Positions 1 through 6,952 of a stretch of 17,493 nt of DNA are shown in pieces (within the stretch, counting starts at the first letter, position 1; each line of letters opens with the position of its first letter). The position numbers and the translations under genes are program-made. The DNA comes from Thermoguttaceae bacterium (lineage in GTDB: Bacteria > Planctomycetota > Planctomycetia > Pirellulales > Thermoguttaceae). A model generated the notes under the pieces. It was not told the DNA's origin. It did not search any database and saw only the letters and a program-made list of their open reading frames with translations. The stretch spans positions 1-17,493 of the forward strand of contig JANLFZ010000068.1 in NCBI GenBank assembly GCA_024653385.1, given 5' to 3'.

Positions 1-590
1 GAGTAGAGCCGTCTGGCCATCGAGGCGATCCGACGCGGTGCCACGGCGGGTCGGCGCGACGGCACCTCGACGTCGAGCCAGCGCACGCCATGCCGGATCA
101 GCTCGTCCAACAAGGTGCGTTGATCTCCCATCGCGTCCAGGAAAGGCTCCAACACCCGACGATATCCCATCTGATACCCCGCTCGCCACGCATCACCCCA
201 GCGGTCCCAATGCGGCGGACTACCGATCGGCCGGCCCAAGACCACCTCGTACCGGTCCAAGGGGAGCCACAGCCGACGGAGTTCGCCGATCGACAAGTCG
301 CAATGCTCGTCGGCAAAGAACACGACCGACTTGCTGCTTTGCCGATAGGCTGTCTGGAGCGCGGCGACGCGCCCCAGCGGCGTCGGGTGGCGGATCACAC
401 GGAGTTGTGGGTATCGGCCCACGAGGTCGTCGGCAACCTCGATCGTGGCGTCACACGAGCAGTCGTCCACCACCACGAGTTCCACTTCACGCGCCAGTTC
501 AGCGAGCGTCTCCAACCACTCCCAAACCGTGGTAGCCAATGTCGCCTCGATGTTGCGGACGGGAAGCAGAGCGGAAAGCGAGCGTTCCAC
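1..590 (-). CDS. Family 2 glycosyltransferase, 3' end cut by window edge
   Basis: The visible 196 codons look like the start of a GT-A fold, family 2 glycosyltransferase, which moves a sugar from a nucleotide-sugar to a glycan or lipid acceptor. Residues 38-48 read ELVVVDDCSCD, the usual first strand with the nucleotide-binding Asp pair. Residues 89-99 (VVFFADEHCDL) sit where the metal-binding DxD-like motif is expected. A GRP segment follows at about 119-121. The GTG start at 590 is chosen because AGGAG lies seven bases upstream (596-600) and the protein then begins directly with ERSLSALLPVRN, a normal start for the family. The frame stays open to base 1, so the C-terminus is missing. The acceptor cannot be predicted. 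No glycan cluster is visible to its right. Confidence 0.8.
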   Translation of the reverse strand, partial: MERSLSALLPVRNIEATLATTVWEWLETLAELAREVELVVVDDCSCDATIEVADDLVGRYPQLRVIRHPTPLGRVAALQTAYRQSSKSVVFFADEHCDLSIGELRRLWLPLDRYEVVLGRPIGSPPHWDRWGDAWRAGYQMGYRRVLEPFLDAMGDQRTLLDELIRHGVRWLDVEVPSRRPAVAPRRIASMARRLY

Positions 591-993
591 GGGCTCTCCT
601 CGTTGTTCAATGGTTGGCAACCGGACGCTGGTAGTAAGTGTCGGCTGCCATTGGAGAACCGCTTCAGGACCGGCTTGCGGCGATGGCTTGCGCGGCCGAT
701 GCAGAAAACGCCAGTCGTCGCGGCCGTTCCGAATGGTCGGGCTGGCGCGGGCGAATGTGCCGCAGCCGTCGGGTCGGAACACACCCCGGCAACCGCGATC
801 TTGAGAACAAGCGGTCCAACCCGACGCGGAGAAACCCTTTGGTGGGATCCCGGCCCCTACGGAACTACTGCACCTAGCCGAATCCTGGGGGAATGGCTAT
901 TCTAAAGGGCTGTCCCACGTGGTCGAGCCCCACCCCGGTGGTCGGACCTCGGACCGTTTCCTCAGAAAACCGTCATCCAGCTAAGTCGATTCC
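591..993. other. 403-base intergenic region between divergent glycosyltransferase and hisI
   Basis: No open frame here looks like a protein. The longest plus-strand frame crossing it is the antisense of the glycosyltransferase followed by low-quality sequence. The region should hold promoters for both divergent genes, but I could not pick convincing -35/-10 pairs. TATTCT at 898-903 is a weak -10 match with no good -35. Small features seen: the palindrome CCACGTGG (near 915-922) and a tandem repeat of TCGGACC at 942-955. hisI has no recognisable SD just upstream of its ATG. Confidence 0.5.
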
Positions 994-1395
994 ATGGCCG
1001 AGCCTGTTTCACCAAAGCCCGAGGGACCGGATTTCAGCAAGGGGGATGGCTTGCTTCCGGCCATCGCCCAGGACGCCCAAACCGGCGAAGTCCTGATGCT
1101 GGCCTACATGAATGCCGAGAGTTTTGCCGAGACGCTTGCCACGGGCCGGGCGGTGTATTTCAGCCGTAGTCGCAAGAAACTATGGCGCAAGGGTGAGGAG
1201 AGCGGCCACGTGCAACGGGTCCGCGCCGTGTACCTCGACTGCGACGCCGACACGATCTTGCTGAAGGTCGAGCAAGTCGGCGGCGCCGCATGCCATACCG
1301 GCTACAAGAGTTGCTTCTATCGCCAAGTCACGCCGGAGGGGCTCAAAATCGTAAGCCAGCGTGTGTTCGACCCGGAAGAGGTCTACCGAAAGTAG
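994..1395 (+). CDS. hisI: Phosphoribosyl-AMP cyclohydrolase
   Basis: HisI opens the purine ring of phosphoribosyl-AMP, the third step of histidine biosynthesis, in the cytoplasm. The 133-residue protein carries the family's signatures: GEVLMLAYMN (31-40), SRSRKKLWRKGEESGH (57-72), the metal-binding DCDAD (82-86) and CHTGYKSCFYR (100-110). Cys83, Cys100 and Cys107 have nearly the spacing of the three zinc ligands known in this enzyme, and Asp82, Asp84 and Asp86 match the Mg site. The length fits the stand-alone form: there is no fused HisE domain, so phosphoribosyl-ATP pyrophosphohydrolase must be encoded elsewhere. hisG follows 26 bases downstream on the same strand, which suggests co-transcription. 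No SD is visible before the ATG. Confidence 0.97.
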   Translation: MAEPVSPKPEGPDFSKGDGLLPAIAQDAQTGEVLMLAYMNAESFAETLATGRAVYFSRSRKKLWRKGEESGHVQRVRAVYLDCDADTILLKVEQVGGAACHTGYKSCFYRQVTPEGLKIVSQRVFDPEEVYRK

Positions 1396-1421
1396 TTCGT
1401 TGGGAGAGTTGCCAAGCCACC

Positions 1422-2297
1422 ATGTCACCGATTCTCAAGCTCGGGATTCCCGCCGGAAGTCTTCAAGAGGCGACCGCCGATCTGTTCCGCCGCGCCGGTT
1501 ATAAGATCACGTACACGTCGCGCAGCTATTACCCGAACATCGACGACGACGAGATCGAGTGCCTGTTGATCCGCGCGCAGGAAATGGCGCGGTACGTCGA
1601 GGACGGGGTGCTCGACGCGGGGCTGACCGGCCACGACTGGATTCTGGAGACGGGAGCGGATGTGCACGAGGTGGCCGAATTGATCTTCTCGAAAGTCAGC
1701 CGTCGCCCGGTCCGCTGGGTATTGTGCGTTCCCGAGGATTCCCCCATCCGGACCGTGCAAGACCTCCAGGGAAAACGGATTGCCACCGAGGCGGTCGGTC
1801 TGACCACCCGGTACCTGGCCCAGCACGGGGTCACCGCCAAGGTCGAGTTCAGTTGGGGCGCCACCGAGGTCAAGCCGCCTCGGCTGGCCGACGCGATCGT
1901 CGAGGTCACCGAGACCGGCAGTTCGCTGCGGGCGAACAACCTCCGGATTGTCGACGAGGTGCTCAAGAGCACCACGCGGTTCATCGCCAACCACCAGGCG
2001 TACGCCGATCCTTGGAAGCGGCAGAAGATCGACGATATTGTGCTGATGCTGCGCGGGGCCATGGCGGCCGAGGGCAAGGTCGGGCTGATGATGAACGTGC
2101 CGCGGGATCGTCTTGCGGAGGTGCTGGCCCTGCTTCCGGCCCTCCAGAATCCCACGGTTTCCGACCTGGCCGATCGGAACTGGGTCGACGTGAACACGAT
2201 TGTCGACGAGGTGCTGGTGCGCCGGTTGATCCCGCGTCTGAAGACCGCCGGCGCCCGGGGCATCGTCGAGTACCCGTTGACCAAGATCATCGACTAG
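1422..2297 (+). CDS. hisG: ATP phosphoribosyltransferase, long form
   Basis: HisG joins ATP and PRPP to commit carbon to histidine synthesis and is normally inhibited by histidine. The 291-residue protein starts MSPILKLGIPAGSLQ and has the family segments VLDAGLTGHDWI (63-74), GKRIATEA and IVEVTETGSSLRANNL, which contains the PRPP-binding loop. The part after about residue 210 (GKVGLMMNVP through IVEYPLTKIID) is the C-terminal ACT-like regulatory domain, so this is the long, HisZ-independent, feedback-regulated form. ATG 1422 is preferred over an in-frame ATG at 1290, because the earlier start lies deep in hisI and adds residues foreign to HisG. GGGAGAG occurs at 1402-1408, rather far upstream for an SD. 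Confidence 0.97.
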   Translation: MSPILKLGIPAGSLQEATADLFRRAGYKITYTSRSYYPNIDDDEIECLLIRAQEMARYVEDGVLDAGLTGHDWILETGADVHEVAELIFSKVSRRPVRWVLCVPEDSPIRTVQDLQGKRIATEAVGLTTRYLAQHGVTAKVEFSWGATEVKPPRLADAIVEVTETGSSLRANNLRIVDEVLKSTTRFIANHQAYADPWKRQKIDDIVLMLRGAMAAEGKVGLMMNVPRDRLAEVLALLPALQNPTVSDLADRNWVDVNTIVDEVLVRRLIPRLKTAGARGIVEYPLTKIID

Positions 2298-2331
2298 GCA
2301 CCGCGTCGCCACCGGTCAGGAGCCCGTTGCC

Positions 2332-2796
2332 ATGCGTCCGGAAGCCAGGCTTTCGCAGTTGGGATTGCAGCTTCCGCCGGTCTCGAAGCCCAAGGGACTC
2401 TACCGGCCGGTACTTGTCTTGGGGAACCTGGCGCACACGTCGGGTCATCTTCCGGTCCGGCCCGACGGCACTCTGGTGAGCGGCCGCGTGGGCGTCGAAT
2501 TGGACCAAGAGGCGGCCGCGGCGGCCGCGCGGCTGGCGGGGCTTTGCATTCTGGCATCGCTCCGGGCCGAGTTGGGCAGCCTCGACCGGGTACGCCGCGT
2601 GGTGAAGGTCTTCGGCATGGTGCAGTGCGATGCCGACTTCCGTGCCCAGCCCGCCGTCATCAACGGGGCCAGCGAACTTCTGGCCGAGGTCTTCGGCGCG
2701 GAGTGCGGCATCGGCGTTCGCAGCGCCGTGGGCGTGGCCGCGCTGCCGTTGGGCGCGGCCGTGGAAATCGAGGCCGTCTTCGAGATCGACGCATGA
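2332..2796 (+). CDS. RidA/YjgF/YER057c/UK114 family protein
   Basis: A 154-residue member of the RidA superfamily. Archetypal RidA proteins hydrolyse reactive enamine/imine intermediates made by PLP enzymes. The fold is recognisable from VLVLGNLAHTSGHLP (27-41), VVKVFGMVQCDADF and the C-terminal GVRSAVGVAALPLGAAVEIEA. The Arg of VRS aligns with the catalytic Arg of archetypal RidA and the Glu of EIEA is also kept, so deaminase activity is plausible. The protein is longer than the roughly 130-residue archetype and belongs to a longer subgroup whose substrates are poorly known. AGGAG at 2318-2322 lies nine bases before the ATG. It sits 34 bases after hisG, and its stop overlaps the next start (ATGA), so it is probably part of the hisI-hisG transcript. 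Confidence 0.88.
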   Translation: MRPEARLSQLGLQLPPVSKPKGLYRPVLVLGNLAHTSGHLPVRPDGTLVSGRVGVELDQEAAAAAARLAGLCILASLRAELGSLDRVRRVVKVFGMVQCDADFRAQPAVINGASELLAEVFGAECGIGVRSAVGVAALPLGAAVEIEAVFEIDA

Positions 2797-3164
2797 ACGA
2801 CCGCGTAACGACCGTCGACTCGCTGCGCGAGCGGGTCGAACAATTCGTCGCCTCCCGCGACTGGCATCAGTTCCACACCCCGAAGAACCTGGCCATGTCG
2901 CTGGCCATCGAGGCCGCGGAGCTGATGGAGCACTTCCAATGGCTCACCCCCGAGCAGTCGCGTGCCGCGGCCGGCGATCCCGAGAGGCTTCCCGGGATCG
3001 CCGACGAGTTGGCCGACGTGCTCTGCTACGTTCTGGCCCTGGCCAACGAATTGCATCTCGATCTATCGTCGGCGTTCGAGCGGAAGATGGCCAAGAACGA
3101 AGCGAAATACCCGGCCGAGCAGTACCGCGGCGTGTTCGGGCCCGACGATCCCAACGTCCGTTGA
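2793..3164 (+). CDS. MazG-like nucleotide pyrophosphohydrolase (dCTPase-like)
   Basis: A 123-residue all-alpha NTP pyrophosphatase. The text RDWHQFHTPKNLAMSLAIEA followed by ELMEHFQW closely resembles the dCTP pyrophosphatase (RS21-C6/DCTPP1) branch. The metal-binding pattern is complete: EAAELMEHFQW and, about 40 residues later, DELADVLCYVL (ExxE plus ExxD). Such enzymes remove abnormal or excess nucleoside triphosphates by releasing pyrophosphate. ATG 2793 overlaps the RidA stop by four bases, implying translational coupling. An upstream in-frame start inside the RidA gene would add unrelated sequence. The family is distantly related to HisE, the missing pyrophosphohydrolase of the adjacent his genes, but the sequence motifs are closer to dCTPase. 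Exact substrate unknown. Confidence 0.9.
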   Translation: MNDRVTTVDSLRERVEQFVASRDWHQFHTPKNLAMSLAIEAAELMEHFQWLTPEQSRAAAGDPERLPGIADELADVLCYVLALANELHLDLSSAFERKMAKNEAKYPAEQYRGVFGPDDPNVR

Positions 3165-3194
3165 CCCGCCGCCAGGCTGCGTTCGTGGGGCCCG

Positions 3195-4478
3195 TCAGAA
3201 ACCGGTTCCCGCCAGCGCGACCACGTTCTCCTTGGGGATCTCGACGGTCCCCTTCTCGAAATCCTCGGCGGTCGGCTTGAGGGTGAGGTTGTAGACCGCG
3301 GGATTCTTGGCGGGATCGACCATCATCTCGTCCCAGAAGACCTGTTTGCCGGTATAGGCCGAGATCCGGCCGAGCACGGCCGCGGCGGTCGATTCAGCCA
3401 CGTCGCGGGCCTCGCTGTGCGGCTGGCCTCGGTTCACGTAATATAGCGTGTCGATCTGCTCCTGGTGGTGGCTGGCCTTGCCCTGGGGAAGGCCGGCCGG
3501 AATGGGCGATTGCCGGGGCTTGGGATAGTCGCTTCCGTTGGAGCGTCCCTTTTCGTACACGAAGTCGTGGCCGACCCAGTTCCAGCACTCGTTCACCTGG
3601 CGGCACATCGAATGGATGTGCAGCCCGTCACCGTAATCGAAATCGACGCTGAAGAAGTCGTACATGTCGCCCGCGCAGCGTCGCGCCCGCTGACCGAACC
3701 CCACGGCGCTTACCGGCGGACGGCCGCAGAACCAGTTGGCCACGTCGATGTTGTGGACGTGCTGTTCGACGAGATGGTCGCCCGACAGCGCCACCCAGTT
3801 CTGCCAGGTGCGGACCAGGTCGTCGGCGGTCTTGGGGTTGATGGGCCGGGTGGAGAACATCGAGGCGATGCAGAACGACACCCGCCCCGCGTAGAGTTTG
3901 CCCAGGGCCTTCTCCACGGCCAGCGCCTGGTGGGTCAGGCGGAAGCTCCAGTCGTGGCGCATTTCGGTGCCGGCGGTGATCACGAGTCCTTTCTTCAGGG
4001 CCTCCTCGCCCGCCGCGATCACCTGGCGGCAACCCGGGGGATCGACCGCGACGGGCTTTTCGATGAACACGTGCTTGCCCGCCCGAACCGCCGCCGCCAA
4101 TTGCCGGGGCCGGAACAGCGGGGCGGCCGCGATCAAGACGATCTGGACGTCGGTTTCGAGGAGATCGAGATAGCTTTTCGGCCCGCCGAAGCAGCGGGAT
4201 TCGGGCACGTCATAGCGTTTGCCCGATCGCACCGCCCGATCCTTGAAGTAATCGGCCATGGCGGTCACCTGGACCTCGAACCCGAGCACTCTGGCCGCTT
4301 CGAGGGCGTCGGCCACGGCCCCGTTGCCGCGCCCGCCGCATCCGACCAGCCCGATCTTGAACCGCTTGCCGGTCCCTTTGGCCTGGGCCCCGAGAATCGC
4401 CGGCGCGGCCACGGCCGCGCCCAGTCCTGCCGTGGCCCGCACGAAATCGCGTCGAGACAGTCCCGCATGTCGATTCAT
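3195..4478 (-). CDS. Tat-exported Gfo/Idh/MocA-family oxidoreductase
   Basis: A 427-residue NAD(P)-dependent oxidoreductase of the glucose-fructose/inositol dehydrogenase type. The N-terminus LSRRDFVRATAG, followed by an Ala-rich hydrophobic stretch to about residue 33, is a twin-arginine signal, so the folded enzyme with its bound cofactor is probably exported. The Rossmann glycine loop is GLVGCGGRGNG (43-53). IEKPVAVDP at 139-147 holds the EKP motif, and EQHVHNIDVANW (238-249) carries the His/Asp active-site pair. Start: GGGAGG lies about nine bases before the ATG. It lies 127 bases downstream of tatC on the same strand and converges on the MazG-like gene with a 30-base gap. Substrate unknown; large families of such proteins in planctomycetes are thought to act on sugars or polyols. 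Confidence 0.92.
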   Translation of the reverse strand: MNRHAGLSRRDFVRATAGLGAAVAAPAILGAQAKGTGKRFKIGLVGCGGRGNGAVADALEAARVLGFEVQVTAMADYFKDRAVRSGKRYDVPESRCFGGPKSYLDLLETDVQIVLIAAAPLFRPRQLAAAVRAGKHVFIEKPVAVDPPGCRQVIAAGEEALKKGLVITAGTEMRHDWSFRLTHQALAVEKALGKLYAGRVSFCIASMFSTRPINPKTADDLVRTWQNWVALSGDHLVEQHVHNIDVANWFCGRPPVSAVGFGQRARRCAGDMYDFFSVDFDYGDGLHIHSMCRQVNECWNWVGHDFVYEKGRSNGSDYPKPRQSPIPAGLPQGKASHHQEQIDTLYYVNRGQPHSEARDVAESTAAAVLGRISAYTGKQVFWDEMMVDPAKNPAVYNLTLKPTAEDFEKGTVEIPKENVVALAGTGF

Positions 4479-4542
4479 GGTCCGTTCCTCCCAAGGTAGA
4501 GCTGAAACCCGTGGCCACGCCGCAACCCACGGCAGGCCGCAT

Positions 4543-4565
4543 GGCCGGACTCCAGTATACCGGCC
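4543..4565 (-). promoter_or_regulatory. Candidate -10 box inside an inverted repeat upstream of the oxidoreductase gene
   Basis: GGCCGG at 4543-4548 and CCGGCC at 4560-4565 form a six-base-pair inverted repeat around an 11-base centre. Read on the minus strand, the centre contains TATACT (4559-4554), a good -10 box, about 76 bases upstream of the oxidoreductase ATG. No clear -35 lies 17 bases upstream. It could be a separate promoter, or an operator overlapping one, in the tatC-oxidoreductase gap. Confidence 0.35.
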
Positions 4566-4605
4566 GCCCCGAGCAACCGCGACCGCGCGGCACGCGCGCA
4601 GGGCG

Positions 4606-5664
4606 TCAGTCGATGGGCAACAGACCGCGTCCCTTGGGCATCCACTTGCAGAGCAGAATGCCGCCGAAATACAGAAACGTCAGCGGCAACGCCAAGAGCG
4701 ACATGCTCCACGGATCGGGTGGCGTGAACACCGCGGCCAGCACGAAGACCACCAGAATCGCCACGCGCCAGTACGCGACGTACGTCTGCACCGTCGTGAT
4801 CCCGATCCGCTCCAGGAACAGCATCACCAACGGCAACTGGAAACAGATCCCGAACCCCAGGGGAAGCATCAGCACGAAACCGAGCCACTCGCTGATGCGC
4901 AGGTCCGGCGTGATGCCCAACCAGCGATTGAACCGGAAAAGGAACCCCAACACCGGCCCGAACACGAAGAAGTACGCCACGAGCACGCCGAGCAGGAACA
5001 AGCCGATGCTGAACGGCAAGTAGATGTTCACGTAGCGTTTTTCGTGGGGATACAACCCGGCCGCCACGAAGGTCCAGATCTGATAGAAAACCCACGGGCA
5101 CGCGATGATCGCCCCCACCAGGAGCGACCCCTGCAAGTAGATCATGAACCCTTCGTGCGGCTTGAGCCCCTTGGGTTGGATCCGCGCGTCCTCGCGCACG
5201 GGGTGCCACAAGAGGATGGGGGTCAACTCGGCGGCTGGGTCCGACGCGGGACCCCCGGAACTGGCCTCGCCGGCCGGTTGAGCATCCTTGAACACCTCGG
5301 GGTAGCGGCTTCGCAAGGCCGCCACCAGGCTCGGCAGGCTGATGTAGCGCTCCTCGACGAGCATCTCTCTGCCGTAGATCAAGTCGCGGTAATAGTCCCA
5401 CTCGCCGGGCACCGCCCCGTCCGCCAGGGCCTTCTTGACCTGATCCTCCGAGTCGGCCTGGTAATAGCTGGTCAGCGACTTTGCCAAGGGAGCATTGATG
5501 ACTTCAACCACCCAGCCGCCGACGAACAGCCCAATGATGACGCCCCCCAGAAGCCCGAGGACTGCCTTGAACAGGCAGCGACGCAACTCTTCGAGGTGTT
5601 CCCCAAAGGTCATCGTCGAGTCTTTGAAGATGTCCTCGTCGTATTCGTATTTGGATCGGTGCAT
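4606..5664 (-). CDS. tatC: Sec-independent protein translocase TatC with enlarged first periplasmic loop
   Basis: TatC is the membrane receptor that binds twin-arginine signal peptides and, with TatA/B, exports folded proteins. The 352 residues show the cytoplasmic MTFGEHLEELRR (18-29; conserved Glu26 and Arg28), a first helix at about 31-56, the AGLYPHEKR loop (202-210; conserved Glu208) and the TPPDPWSMSLLALP segment (314-327). E. coli TatC is 258 residues; the difference is mostly a first periplasmic loop of about 110 residues (about 57-170) containing a Gly/Ser/Ala/Pro-rich stretch at 130-147. At the position of E. coli Glu170 there is Gln276 (ICFQLPLV), a substitution I believe is common. 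No tatA or tatB is in the window. A Tat substrate gene lies immediately downstream. No SD is visible. Confidence 0.95.
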   Translation of the reverse strand: MHRSKYEYDEDIFKDSTMTFGEHLEELRRCLFKAVLGLLGGVIIGLFVGGWVVEVINAPLAKSLTSYYQADSEDQVKKALADGAVPGEWDYYRDLIYGREMLVEERYISLPSLVAALRSRYPEVFKDAQPAGEASSGGPASDPAAELTPILLWHPVREDARIQPKGLKPHEGFMIYLQGSLLVGAIIACPWVFYQIWTFVAAGLYPHEKRYVNIYLPFSIGLFLLGVLVAYFFVFGPVLGFLFRFNRWLGITPDLRISEWLGFVLMLPLGFGICFQLPLVMLFLERIGITTVQTYVAYWRVAILVVFVLAAVFTPPDPWSMSLLALPLTFLYFGGILLCKWMPKGRGLLPID

Positions 5665-5721
5665 CGGTCACATGGGGGGATAAGGCCGCCCGGCAGATCA
5701 AAACACTTCGGGCCGATCGGT

Positions 5722-5730
5722 ATAGTATAC
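5722..5730. promoter_or_regulatory. Symmetric -10 region between divergent tatC and manA
   Basis: The nine bases TATAGTATA contain TATAGT on the plus strand (5722-5727) and TATACT on the minus strand (5730-5725), overlapping by three bases. Predicted start points are near 5734 for manA (ATG 5768) and near 5718 for tatC (ATG 5664), giving leaders of about 34 and 54 bases. Good -35 hexamers are not visible at the expected distance on either side, so strength is uncertain. It is the only AT-rich motif in the 103-base gap. Confidence 0.45.
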
Positions 5731-5767
5731 TCGTTCCTTCTCGACTGCGGATGGTGCAAGACGCGCT

Positions 5768-6745
5768 ATGAGCAAACTCTACCCATTGCGCCTAACGCCT
5801 GTCTACAAGAGATACCTATGGGGTGGGAGGCGGTTTGAAACGGTCCTCGGCAGGGTATTGGGTCCCGGCAACGACTATGCCGAATCATGGGAGGTATCGG
5901 ACCACCCGGCAGGACCAAGCGCGATCGAAAGCGGTCCCCTCGCAGGGTGTCCGCTAGGCGACTTGGTCCGCGACTGTGGGGAAGAACTGCTCGGGATGCA
6001 CCATCCCCAACCGCGATTTCCCCTCCTGCTGAAGTATCTTGATGCCCAATCGCGACTATCCGTCCAGGTACATCCAGACGACGAATTCGCGCGTCGCATG
6101 GCCTCGGGCGATCCAGGCAAGAGCGAGGCCTGGGTGGTTGTGGATGCCAAACCCGGCAGCGTACTGTGGGCGGGCTTGGCCCAGTCGGTGGATCGGGCGA
6201 CGTTACGCGAGGCGGTCGAGCAAGGAAATATCGATCGCTATCTCCACCGCTGCGAGGCTCGGCTTGGCGATTGCTTCTTCCTTCCGGCCGGCACGGTTCA
6301 CGCGTTGGGCGAGGGACTACTCGTTGCCGAGATCCAATCTCCCAGCGATACGACGTTTCGGCTCTACGATTGGGGTCGGGTCGACGCCGAGGGCAGGCCC
6401 CGCCCCCTGCACATCGAGCAGGCCCTGGCCGCGCTACGCTTGCCTCAAGGGCCGGTGACGCCTCAACAGCCCAACCCGATCGGTCCCGACGGTCGGCACC
6501 GGCTGGTCGAGTGCGAGAAGTTCGTGCTCGATCGATGGATTCTCTCATCGCCCTGCGCGCTGGGCGGAGACGACCGGTGCCATACGCTGACGGTCTTGGA
6601 GGGCCAAGCGCACGTCGAAGGCGACGCCTCGGCCGAGCCGCTTGGCCGAGGCCGCTCGATGGTTCTTCCGGCGGTGGTCGGAACGGTTCGAATCGCCCCG
6701 CTAGCGTCCGACGCCGTTGTTCTGCTCGACGCGTTCTTGCCGTAA
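5768..6745 (+). CDS. manA: Class I mannose-6-phosphate isomerase
   Basis: This zinc enzyme interconverts mannose 6-phosphate and fructose 6-phosphate in the cytoplasm, linking glycolysis to GDP-mannose and other glycan precursors. The 325-residue, short (Bacillus-like) form has RLSVQVHPDDEFA (96-108), GKSEAWVV (117-124) and LPAGTVHALGEG (172-183), followed by VAEIQSPSDTTFRLYDWGR. Gln100, His102, Glu120 and His178 match the zinc ligands of the family. The C-terminal third is a second, more divergent cupin-like lobe (about 240-325). The ATG at 5768 is the first in frame after the divergent promoter, and the protein begins directly with the family's usual LRLTPVYKRYLWGG. No strong SD is seen. 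Divergent from tatC. Confidence 0.95.
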   Translation: MSKLYPLRLTPVYKRYLWGGRRFETVLGRVLGPGNDYAESWEVSDHPAGPSAIESGPLAGCPLGDLVRDCGEELLGMHHPQPRFPLLLKYLDAQSRLSVQVHPDDEFARRMASGDPGKSEAWVVVDAKPGSVLWAGLAQSVDRATLREAVEQGNIDRYLHRCEARLGDCFFLPAGTVHALGEGLLVAEIQSPSDTTFRLYDWGRVDAEGRPRPLHIEQALAALRLPQGPVTPQQPNPIGPDGRHRLVECEKFVLDRWILSSPCALGGDDRCHTLTVLEGQAHVEGDASAEPLGRGRSMVLPAVVGTVRIAPLASDAVVLLDAFLP

Positions 6746-6883
6746 CGACCCGCAAAACCATGAGATTGGCCAACTTGCGTCATCGAATCCAGCCATCGGT
6801 GAAGGGAAGACATGGAGAGGGCGATCGCCTCGCGCCGATGGTCGTTTGAGGCGAAAGGACTTGCGAACCGAGGGGGACTCGCC

Positions 6884-6912
6884 TTCTTGGATCGGATAGC
6901 GCGGGCTATAAT
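6884..6912 (+). promoter_or_regulatory. Candidate sigma-70-type promoter of the lipoprotein gene
   Basis: A perfect TATAAT lies at 6907-6912 in otherwise GC-rich DNA. TTCTTG at 6884-6889 is a weak -35 at 17-base spacing; TTGGAT at 6887-6892 is a better hexamer but only 14 bases away. The predicted start near 6919 gives a leader of about 34 bases containing AAGGAG at 6939-6944, correctly placed before the GTG at 6953. Confidence 0.5.
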
Positions 6913-6952
6913 CGCGCCTCCCGTCCCGGACCAGGCCCAAGGAGAAACGGTC

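Noticed and set aside
90..905. 271-codon plus-strand open frame
   Set aside because: It is antisense to the glycosyltransferase over most of its length, has no recognisable motif, and then runs into non-coding sequence. High GC keeps such antisense frames open.
915..922. CCACGTGG palindrome upstream of hisI as an operator
   Set aside because: An eight-base palindrome is expected by chance in several kilobases of GC-rich DNA, and no second copy supports it.
4258..5838. 526-codon plus-strand open frame rich in His, Gln and Arg
   Set aside because: Exact antisense shadow of tatC and the start of the oxidoreductase gene, both of which have strong family motifs.
6685..6694. GGTTCGAATC, resembling a tRNA T-loop
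   Set aside because: It lies inside manA coding sequence and has no acceptor stem, anticodon arm or D-loop around it.
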